From assembly GCA_030272585.1 (NCBI GenBank), contig BSYQ01000011.1:1-64000 (forward strand): a DNA stretch of 64,000 nt, given 5' to 3'. Position 1 is the stretch's first letter; every line of letters begins with the position of its first letter. The translations under genes and the position numbers were made by a program. Below the pieces are notes generated by a model that ran no database searches, was not told the origin of the DNA, and saw only the letters and a list, made by a program, of their open reading frames with translations. Source of the DNA: Bryopsis sp. KO-2023 (Eukaryota; Chlorophyta; Ulvophyceae; Bryopsidales; Bryopsidaceae). This document shows positions 49,790 to 59,163 of the stretch, piece by piece.

Positions 49790-49870
49790 TCGGTCGACAG
49801 TAGGATTCGAACTCGGGTTGGCTAAGTCCGAGTCCTACGCACCAAACCAATGGCGGACCCCACCACAGGG
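49790..49870 (-). other. tRNA-like unit, minus half of H1 core
   Basis: On the minus strand: a GGTTTGGTGCGTAGGACTC block, then box B GAGTTCGAATCC (complement of 49,802-49,813). Box A is weak and the T-stem pairs poorly, so this is a degenerate tRNA-like sequence. The GGTGGGG...GCGTAGGACTC part recalls plant elongator tRNA-Met. Confidence 0.45.
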
Positions 49871-49959
49871 ACGCTCTAGTGGGGGCTGTTACCCTTAAGT
49901 ACCTAGTTTTCGTAATTAAAAAAAATGGGTACTTAAAGGTAACGGCCCCCACTTGAGCG

Positions 49960-50040
49960 TCCCTGTGGTGGGGTCCGCCATTGGTTTGGTGCGTAGGACT
50001 CGGACTTAGCCAACCCGAGTTCGAATCCTACTGTCGACCG
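49960..50040 (+). other. tRNA-like unit, plus half of H1 core
   Basis: This is the mirror of the minus unit, with box B GAGTTCGAATCC at 50,017-50,028. The two units diverge from the A/T-rich centre, as in N2. Confidence 0.45.
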
Positions 50041-50540
50041 ACAGCCCTATTTCGAGGCTGGTGAGCTTGGCTCACGTCATTCATGCATTGATAATGGATA
50101 TAATAATATCACTTAGTTCTTTAATTAAGTAAGTATCTTCCCATTTGGTTGATACTCGATTAGCACGCTTATGTGCACTTAATTAAGCGCACAGACCTGT
50201 CTAAAACAGGCGTACTAGGTGTAAGACCGTAGTCTGTGCAGCACAGACTGCGGACTGTGCAGTACAGTACTTCATCTGTGCTGCACAGTCCAGACAGACT
50301 CTGCACAGACGTATGGTCCCGAGCGCCTGTGCGCACCTGTTCTGTCCTGTGCGCTGCACAGACAATAATCGCCCTGTGCTGCACAGACAGGCGCACAGAC
50401 CTGCACAGTCAACGCACAGACCCATGTCTGTCCTGTGCTGTACAGGTCTGTGCGCCTGTGCTGCACAGGTCGAACCCTGTGCACAGAACAGACAGTCTGT
50501 TCTGTCCTATCCTGTGCACAGGGGTCTCGGCCCATGTCTG

Positions 50541-50757
50541 CCCACTATTGAGCCTTGATTCAGCCGAAATCTGGGCCTCCAACACACATCATGTCAGAAC
50601 AAAATTTGGGAGTGGATCACCAGGAAACAGATCCACATACATGTGTCCACACATGTGTGCAAAAGATTCAGGCCTCAAGATCTTTTGACCACACTACAGA
50701 AGTGCAGTGAAGCAATAGGCATCAAATTTGTAGCCCGGTTTCAAATCCCAATGTCTA
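50541..50757 (-). pseudogene. VPS13-like gene: short exon edge and intron
   Basis: Non-TE sequence between H1 and the solo E LTR. On the minus strand GGCCCAG near 50,571 could be a splice acceptor. The next 30 bases (50,570-50,541) read in frame into the exon now at 34,600 once the D-mediated inversion is undone. The remainder looks intronic. Confidence 0.35.
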
Positions 50758-51221
50758 TGTAAAGACTGCGCTGTAGACTGCGACTCTGAAGCAGTCTGCC
50801 AGCCTGAAACAACAGCCTAGAAGGCTGCAACAAGTTCTGACACGAGAGAGCGGGAGAGAGAGAGTGTTCAACCCCAAAATCGAGTTACAAGAATACCCTG
50901 AGGTGCTGCCCAAATACCCTAGGCTGCACCTCTGATCCAAACTGATCGTTCAAGGTCCTATCCATCAACATGACCTGACAGTCTGCCTCAGTGTCAGGTC
51001 CCCTGTCTGAAACCTTCTGAGCTGCCAGCCCTGCAGAAAAGCGTCTGCTGAGCTGTCAGCCCCCATTCACAGATCTAAGGGTTCCGCTCTGCTGCAGCAA
51101 ACCGGCTGCAGCATTGCTGGTTCCCTAGAACTGCAGGCCTGTCAGTTCCCCTGAACTGCAGGTCTGCCAGTTCTCCTGAACTGAGGATCTGACAGTTCCC
51201 CTGAACTGCAGAATCCTTACA
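50758..51221 (-). repeat. Solo LTR of family E
   Basis: 464 bp, TGTAAAGACT...AATCCTTACA on the plus strand (minus-strand orientation of the element), with exact 5-bp duplication GTCTA (50,753-50,757 and 51,222-51,226). It sits in the intron just downstream of the VPS13-like exon ending at 51,301. Confidence 0.95.
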
Positions 51222-51300
51222 GTCTACTCTCGAGTTCTGACCTCTGGCAACTTTAGATATTAGAATATAGAGACAACACGAAACAACACAGCAGTCTCAC

Positions 51301-54300
51301 CTTGAGCGACCATGGCTCCACAAAAACCTCCCATCCCATTTTTTGCCTGTTGTACAGCGACAATTTCGGCCAGAACTCGGCCCCCCATACCACCAAATCC
51401 GAGCCCCTCTCTCGTTTTGCTTCGAGGCACAAGTTCTCGACGCATGCATCATCCAACGGGAAATCAGTTTGAGACCTGTCATCGCTCAGCATCAGTGCAT
51501 GAGGTTGGGTTGATGCTCTCGGCCGATTCAGTAAAAATTTGGTGCTCATATCATCGATCCATGCCACTGTTGCTGGTAGCTGACCGCGTGAGAAGGGAGT
51601 TGGCCCTTGCATCACTTGATCGAGGGGAATGTAGAAGCCCACACGATGACAGTACTTCCAACAAGAGCTCCTTTCTGAACATCGTTTCCAATTATGGAGG
51701 GGTATCTCAGCATCGATCCAGTTTGATCGAGGGTTTTGGCAAGGTGGAATTCCAGTTGGGTGTCATTTCAGTGCCCCCTCATTAGAAGTTCGGTCCAATC
51801 TCATAAATCCAGTCAATTGTACGTGGCCCATCAACAACACTCTGTCAGCAGATTTCTGAATTCTCCAATGCCTATCCCCAAGATCATCACAAGCCACCCA
51901 GCAACTGGATACGGAGCATGACCCCAATGACATTGACACTTCCTCAGCAAAGCCCACCGAAAAGGCACCACACTCCATCATTTTGCATGGAAACAATGGA
52001 ACCTCCCCTCGTGTTCACTGTTCCGATTCTCCGATTGATCCAACCATCAAATCTAGCCCCGCTGCGCACACTTTGATAGAGATGGAACTCCCTGATGGCT
52101 GTGAGGGGGGAGGAATGTTTCCTACTGGGATGGTTTTACTGGAGTTGTATTGTTGAGTTGTATTGAGAGGCCTCCAAAAGATTGTGGAATGTGGTGGTCC
52201 AGGAACACACATTCACGCACACATCCAGTTTCGGGGCTTCAAAACATACGTCTGGCTCAACTTCTTCTCCCTGGCACATTCAACACACAACTTTAGAATT
52301 TTCTGTCAAAAAACACTTCAACCACAGTCAATTCCATTAAGTTCTTATTTCTGTAGTATATAGACATCATGGGAAAGACCATTGACACGACTGTTTGCCA
52401 AGGATTTGTGAGCCCACCAGCAAACATAGTTAAAGTGGCTTCATGCAGTGGAACCCCCCAACCTACCAGTTGCTGGGACCACCACACCACGAATCTTCCA
52501 TCATCGATTGATGTCGAAATGCTGGCCAGGATCACTCTTCCGGAGTTCGTTCCGGGTAATTCGCTGGACCCAGCATCGTCGTTCTTCGCTGGATTCAGAC
52601 TCACAGCCTCTTCCCACAATTCCTCCATCTCAGCATTCGAGTTGAAAGAAACCGTCCTGCAAGAAAGTAGCCAACAAACTCAGGGAATAATGCATGGCGG
52701 GTCGATTCATGAATCATGCACTTCCTATAATTCCTCATCCGCTGATCGATCTGTAATCATAATATCTAGTCCATGCAATTCTAGCACATAAACCTGGCAC
52801 CAAATGAATGCTTAAGGTACTTAGATGGGGCAAAATACCTGCTGATCTGTAGGGGGGCGATTTCTTCATCTGCAGTGGACGTTATGCCAGTGGAGTTCGT
52901 ACCAGTTCGTCGAGCAATGGAAAAATTGCTTCCAGCAGTTTCGAATGATGCCACACTGGATGCCGACCCAGATATTGGCCTTCAAATTCCCCGGCTTTGA
53001 CAAGAGCCCATAGCGCCATGGCCAGTCCAGGATTATCAGTCTCATTGGCAATCAAATCAGCTTCATCCTCTTTGGTATGCTCCAGAATTCTGCCGTCAGG
53101 GGACAAGTAATAGTAACAGCATGAGGAGATGTCCAGTCTGCCCTCGGCTAAAACCAAAGATTCCCAGTGTGCCATCCCGCATCGTTCCAACCTTGGGATA
53201 TCAAGACTTTTTTCATCATCGCCAGAACTCGAGGCAGGCCCCTCAGGCTCAGACGCCAGTTGATTCACCTCTGCAACGAGGATTGGCCACTGCTGGGCGG
53301 TTTACCCAACGAGATCAACGGCTCTCCGCAGTCAGATGGTGTCTGTGGCTCCGGGGGTACATTCTCAATGCTGCATTCTGCTTGAAAAGGTGATGCCTCG
53401 GAGAATCGACTCAAGTTCTCGACTCGCCGCCGAAGGTACGTCGTTTTATAGCTCAGCTCCACACTTTTCCATTCCAAGACAGTGCAACACAAAATCGAGC
53501 GTTGCCCACCCATTTCAATCATCAACTGAGACATATGAAATGCCACTGATAAATCACGATAAGGAACACACATTTCCACCAATGACCTCTTGGCCCTGTC
53601 CCTCCTATGGACATCCCCGTGACTGCCATCAGGATGCACCAGATTTTCATTACGTTTTTGAGTGGCTGTCTCCGCTACAAATGACTGGAACTTTTCGAAA
53701 GCCTCATTCACTGCACAAGAAACCACCTCCAATCGCTCCAAATCCAGAGAAACGTGAGGAGATTTCACTTCAATCGAATAGGAAATTGAGGCTGGATTCG
53801 CGTGCCATTCGAATGGCCATGCTCCATTGGAAAACAATGTCCCAGTGGATGTCACTTTCACCTCTCCAACCTCTACTAATGGAGCCAGCAAACAGCTGTG
53901 TGGACCCCTTGATGTCATAATGATGGCATCCCTGATGTGCAATTTGTCAATCTCAATGTTGCTCCATCTTTCGCGGCCATGTTTGAACCCATCCAAAAAA
54001 GCAGCGAAATGAAAGACTCGAGACTTTAGGAAGGGCACCGCAATGTCCTCCAGGCACCCCCAGGATCGCAGCCATATGTTGTGCACCTTTGGGAAAAACC
54101 GCATGGCAGTTCTTAAGTTTCAAGTGCAACGTGAACGATTCTACATAATCCGGGCTGACAACGTACCCCCAATTCAGCAGGGATTTCTTCACGATCAGCA
54201 TCCGAAATGTACACCACTTCGGATTGCTTCCGGGGTTTGTCGTGCCGAGTTTTTCCAGAATTGCCTGGCAAAAACTGAGCCCAAATTCTCGTGATGAATG

Positions 54301-56433
54301 TGCCACCGAAGCATCCATTCTCCAACGAAATTTCCAGCTTGTTAGCCTTTGACTTTGCCACTCTATGAAACGAAAATCTGCCTATTGCATTCGCTGGCGA
54401 TGAGCTGGGTTTCAAATAGCCTGCCACTTCTCCAGGATAGGCTGTCCCATCAGCTCCATCCAATAGCCCCATCACAATAGCCCCGTCACCTTCATGTCCC
54501 CATTGGAGCAAATCCCGACAGAAAGGGTGACCTCCCCGATGTTGATGTTTTTGGCCAGCCTTGGGATCTTAGCTTTTGGCATGATTTTTTTTCTCGGTGT
54601 AGCTCCCGACATCCTGCAAATTGAAACCTTGCATGGAAACCGATATGTTGTCCATGCTTGACTCTAGGGAAACGCCAATATTGACGGTTTGAGAAACCCC
54701 GACGAAACTGCAGGGCAGGTTTCCACCCACAAAATAACTCCCATCAGCCGTCTCAGTGTCCTCAAACACAAATCGCATTTTTGGAGCCGCCAGCGAAAAC
54801 TCGATCCCTAATTTTGAGTCTGGGGCTTCAGGCAGCACCATGTCCACATCCAAGCTTCCATAACTTAGCTTTTTTGGCACCATAGCGTTGCTCTGATTCC
54901 CAGAGCATTCCATATTTGAACCCATATCAGGCATTTCGGCCAACTTGTGCTTCAGCATTCGGATCATTTTGTTTAATGAATCCAACTGAGATCCCGACAA
55001 AGTCACCCCGAAGGCGCTGCACCGACAATCACATTGGATAGCCGGGGAAGAGCGTTCCTCTTGCATTCTGTTAATCAGCAGGTTCCCTGTGCTCGAAAGC
55101 TTCTCCACCAACACTTCAGATCCCAAAGAATGCCCTGATTCTTCATCCATTAGCCTTCGAAGGATCAATTCAAAACCACCGTTACCGCCCAGCGCTGGTA
55201 CAACAGCCTCCTTTCTAAATCATCAAAGAGGACGCTTTCCACATTCTCAGAGCCCATGCCCCCATCGGTCTGTAAGGTGTGGCCATGCTCAATTTCCCTT
55301 AGTACTTTAACCGAATCCATCGCATCTTCAACAGGATTTGAAACCAGCTGCAGGAGTTCAATTTCAGCGGCGAGGTCCAGCAACTCTCCATCAGGATCGC
55401 AGGGCAGATGAATCAGACAAGAATGAAGCTCAATTTCAGTCCTCAATGTAGATTGACTGTACGCAACATGCTGGGCCTTCGCCAGCATCCGCAACAGAGA
55501 AATGCACCGAGCAATCCAAGCGGACAGCGTAGATGTGGGAAAGCCATCGGTCAAGGACGCCAGCCTTTTGATGAGCTCTGGCCGCACTGTGATTTTCAAT
55601 GGATCCAGCCGTATTCTCAGAAAGGGGTCTTTTCCTGATTTAGGGCTTCCGCTGCTAGAGTGAAAAGCAATAAATACAGCCGGGAACGACCGAGCTCTCT
55701 TGGTTCCCGCAGCCTGAAGCAAGTCCAAAAAACAGGTTTCAGTGATCATACTGATTGCAAATTATGTTCCAGTAACTGTTCCGTAAGAAAATCCAAAAAT
55801 GCATACAATATTTTTAATCTCCAGTTTTGTGAGAATGTATAGAAACAGGTTTTGGCATTAGCGGAAGAGGGGTTCCTTGATAGCAAGCATTTCACAACCC
55901 CGGAGATCACCTTGATCACTCACCAGCTCCCTCCTTGACACTATGGTTTCAGCTGAACCAGATGGAATACACCAATTGTCTACATTCAAGTCTGTCATAG
56001 ATATTTCCTTTGCAGACCCACACTCATCACGAACTGTAGCTTGCACTCTGGAAACCTGCGACAGGAACCCATCGAGAAAATAGGAAAATCAAAGCAAAAA
56101 AATATTGGATGAATAGAACTTCAAACGAGTGTCTACACCTGCAACATAATCTATATATTTAAATCATTTAAATTAAAGTAATTATTACCTCAATTCTCAA
56201 TGATGCAAGCAAAGGCGCAGGTTGTGGCTGCCTGTTGTCACCAGACTGCATTGGTTGAAGTCCCAGGGCTTTGTAAAGCTCTGCAATTTCGACCTGAGAA
56301 GGAGGTTCGGGGAGAATGATGGGTCCCATCGAAGCTGAAGAGGTATATCCCAGAAACCCCCACAGCCCAGACATTCCCCACCCCAACCAGCCCCTCACTC
56401 GTGACGGCTGGTTGGTTGGATCCTCCGGCCCAC
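51301..56433 (-). pseudogene. VPS13-like lipid-transfer protein gene, partial, with frame lesions
   Basis: VPS13 proteins are very large bridge-like lipid transporters at membrane contact sites. Visible pieces on the minus strand: exon 56,433-56,189 with PSRVRGWLGWGMSGLWGF (VPS13 proteins have an RGW motif here) and EIAELYKALG; exon 56,055-55,924 ending at GTGAGT; a long exon from 55,713 with FLRIRLDPLKITVRPELI; later VVWWSQQLVGWG, WVACDDLGDRHWRIQKSADR, FYIPLDQ; and GWEVFVEPWSLK, ending at 51,301 before GTGAGA. The frame is broken near 55,220, at an A8 run near 54,585, by a 14-bp tandem duplication at 54,461-54,488, and near 54,290 and 54,110. The chorein N-terminus is not in view. Either this is a decaying gene or the assembly has errors; splice signals look preserved. 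Confidence 0.6.
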
Positions 56434-57090
56434 CTGCAAGATACCCATTCAACATTTTAGACCCCAATCAATGAGTGCAACTTTCCAACCCCCTTGTCCT
56501 CCCTCTCAACTAGTCCAAGAATGTGAATAAAAACAATGCACTGAGGTCAAGCTTGCCCAGAAGAGAACCACTTGCTGCCCCTCTGTATTCCTGGCAAGAA
56601 TACTTCATCAGGGGAAGTCTGGCAGCTGTTCAAAAATAGCATCCTATATCTCTACCTGTCAAAGCTATTTTTTTGTGTAACATTGGTGGACATTCAGTAA
56701 TAAATCCAGCAACAGCAGCCTCCTGGGACAGGGTGGCAGCCATACTAGAAAAAACCTACTTCCCCAACAAGGCCAACAAAAAAGTTTGCAGGAGCCCGGC
56801 CAAAAGTCCAGACACAACTGCAGTACCTCTTGGACAAAGGTTCCACGAGAGAAGAGGGGAGAATATGCGTCTATACAAGTGCTTTCTTGACCTAGGAGGC
56901 TTCTGCAGCTCTCTTGCTGCTATTGGCGGGTAAGGGTAGTCCTGTCTGTAGGGGGATGTGAGTGGGTTAGCTGCGGTTGTGGTAGGAACACCAACAGGGG
57001 GTGCTTGTTGGTGGATTGGTGGGTCCTTGGGGCTTGTTGGTGTTGGTGGTCGCTGTTGGGGGGTTGTTGGTGATGGCGACTTCAGAGTGG
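56434..57090. other. Non-coding stretch upstream of the visible VPS13-like exons
   Basis: I see no confident gene here. A TTGCAG acceptor ends it on the minus strand at 56,433, so it is probably intron. A T7 run lies at 56,669-56,675, and TGGTGG-rich DNA at 56,960-57,075. Confidence 0.5.
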
Positions 57091-57374
57091 TTGGATTTCA
57101 GCCGTTACCACGCGAATCAAGCACCGAATCCACGTCATCTCTCGCACCACCCAGAATCCGATTCGCAAAAACGTCGACCCCGTCACGCGACCTGGACACT
57201 GCTGGGCATGGGCCCCCAATTATCTATGGGATACCTTGTCTGTCGCCTTCTACCCGTAAACGTGAGCTTTATCGCACGGGTAAACTGTTCGCAACCGTTG
57301 TTCCGAATGCGGATGCTGCCCAAGATGACGTGGATTAGTTCTTGATCCGGGTAACGGCCGAAATCCAGGCGCTT
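57091..57374. repeat. Imperfect inverted repeat, possible decayed foldback element
   Basis: GGATTTCAGCCGTTACC...ATCCACGTCATC (57,091-57,139) is matched in reverse by GATGACGTGGATT...GGCCGAAATCC (57,325-57,366), with mismatches and small gaps. The inner parts are weakly complementary. No target duplication was identified. Confidence 0.5.
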
Positions 57375-57395
57375 TTTCGTCGCCCCAGCAGTTAG

Positions 57396-58555
57396 TTGGT
57401 GGGGTTGTGTAGTTTGTTTAAACAATTCGTTTTTGGTTCAATAAATTTTGGGAGTGCTATTTGGTATTTGTTTTTGACTAAAGGACAGAGGGATTCGCTT
57501 GAGCGGTCTCATTTGGCTTTTTTACGGTTTTGTTTAAATTTGCCTCGGCGTGCTCCCACGGAGGTGTTATATGCGGATATGGGGACTTACCCTTTAGAGT
57601 TTTTTTTTAGGCGTCTAATTTTTAGATTCTGGAATAAACTTTTTTCTCTTCCTGAGGAACATCCATCTAAGGCTATTTTTAATAGTCTTTTGGATGAACA
57701 TAGGTGTGGTTCGTCTTGGGTGGTCAGGGTTGAGTCTTTGGTGAAAGAGCACTTAATTTCTTTTTCTGGAAAGAGCATTATTGATATTAGGCTGTGGTCT
57801 TCTAATTTTAAGAATCATTTTTCGAGGTTGACTTTTTCGTCGGAGAAGTCCCATGTTCGATATTTTTTTAGTCAAATCAAACGGAATATTCGATTCTTGG
57901 ATTGCCTTTCTGTCCTTTCGACAAGTTCTCTGCGAAAAATTTATTGTGCCTTTCGGGCGGGGGTTCATGGTCTTCAGGTAGATTCGGGTCGGTTACAACA
58001 TCCTCTTGTGGTGCGGGAATTACGATTCTGCAGGGTATGTGGTTTTGGGGTAGTGGAGGATGAGTTCCATTTTCTTTATGTGTGTCCGGCATATAATTTT
58101 TTGCGTATTCGCTGGTCAGAGTTTTTCCGTTGTCGCAATCTTTTCTTTCTCTTCAATAGGGTTGATCAGATTAAGGTTGCACGTATGTTGAAGGATTTTT
58201 TCCTGGGTGCTGGGGTTATTGACAGTGACTATAGGGGTTCTTTGATTGCGGTTCTTTTTAACTTCTCCTCTGAAGATTTTTACATTAAAGCGGGTGATAG
58301 GGTGGTTCAATTACTTTTGGAAAAAATTGTTACTCCTCAAGTAATTATTGCAGATTCTTTGTCCCTTACGGATCGTGGTTTGGGTAGTTTTGGGTCTACC
58401 GGCAGTTAGTGCCTGATGCTCTGTGTTTTTTGTTTTTTTTGTTTTTGTTTGTTTTTTGGTTCCAAACATTCGTCTGTTCACATTGGTGTACATTTTTCCG
58501 CAATAGAAGCTGGGTGGCTTCTTCGCGTGTAATTATGTTATGTTATGTGTAGTCT
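57396..58555 (+). mobile_element. 5'-truncated LINE (non-LTR retrotransposon)
   Basis: An open frame (57,396-58,409, about 337 residues) matches the C-terminal part of LINE ORF2, downstream of the RT catalytic core. It has FGSAIWYLFLTKGQRDSLER and FLRFCLNLPRRAPTEVLYAD, then the typical zinc-binding end CRVCGFGVVEDEFHFLYVC with a following Pro. The 3' end has three TTATG repeats (58,533-58,547), the kind of short tandem tail seen on several LINE clades. Endonuclease and RT domains are absent, as expected for an aborted target-primed insertion. It lies between the VPS13-like gene and the carbonic-anhydrase-type gene. Confidence 0.75.
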
Positions 58556-59163
58556 GTTTCTGGTGATCATGGTGGGAATGAGCGGAAAAGAGTGGGATTG
58601 AAACGGTCGGAGAGTTTTGATAGAGGGAGAGAACTGACGCGCTTGAGTCGACAGTCGATCACAAGCCGTGGGCGTTTATCGGAAAACACACGGTTCGTCT
58701 CCGAAAGATCTTTTTTCCAAGATCTCTAGTAGGCTTTTGGCTTTTGTTTTGCGATCTTCTTTGTCGTTTGATTCTTTTGCTTTTGATCGAGGGTAGACAC
58801 AGTATTGGGTTCGAGGTTGATGGATTGTGGACATAAATACGGATTTGTGTAATTAGCTTCTATTTTGTTCTCAATGTATAAACGTCGGCAATCTCTTTTA
58901 GCTTAATCAGTTTGTTTCTTTGGAACGGTGGGATTTTCTTTGTCCAGGGAGCTTTCTTTTGGGTGGGTTTTCTTTCTTTTTGTTCTTTGTATTTTTTTGG
59001 CATTATGGGGGGTGATGGCCTCTTTTTGCTGTAATTGATTGATCGTTAAAGCGCAAAAACACTAACATTCCAAAAATAAACATATTTAATCCCTTCCTGC
59101 GAATCCCTCGAACACAATTCCGCGTTGTATATTTGTTTGGTGTTTCGTTCTCCCGTCCTGACG
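58556..59163 (+). other. Upstream region of the iota-CA-type gene
   Basis: About 600 bp of T-rich non-coding DNA (TTTGT, CTTTCTTT stretches) between the LINE tail and the ATG at 59,164. It probably contains the promoter and 5' untranslated region. I cannot single out a TATA box with confidence. Confidence 0.5.

Larger units (their letters stand above)
49617..50213. repeat. H1 core palindrome
   Basis: The left arm starting ACGCCTGTTTTAGACAGGTC pairs with the right arm ending GACCTGTCTAAAACAGGCGT. Arms of about 290 bp are nearly perfect reverse complements around an A/T-rich centre near 49,915. Each arm contains one tRNA-like unit reading outward from the centre. The transcript or single strand could form a long hairpin. 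Confidence 0.92.
43506..50540. mobile_element. DNA element H1 (non-autonomous, with hAT nested inside)
   Basis: H1 begins CAGTCATGGGCTG and ends CGGCCCATGTCTG, giving 13-bp terminal inverted repeats with two mismatches. It is flanked by an exact 8-bp duplication CCCACTAT (43,498-43,505 and 50,541-50,548). The subterminal parts (43,525-43,810; 49,570-49,610; 50,230-50,520) are packed with the 13-bp palindrome CTGTGCAGCACAG and variants. The core (49,617-50,213) is a large palindrome with divergent tRNA-like units. Without the nested hAT the element is about 1.28 kb. It has no coding capacity of its own. Confidence 0.9.

Noticed and set aside
51312-51785. Plus-strand 157-residue protein at 51.3 kb
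   Set aside because: The minus strand of the same stretch carries VPS13-type motifs and a good splice donor; the plus frame is its shadow.
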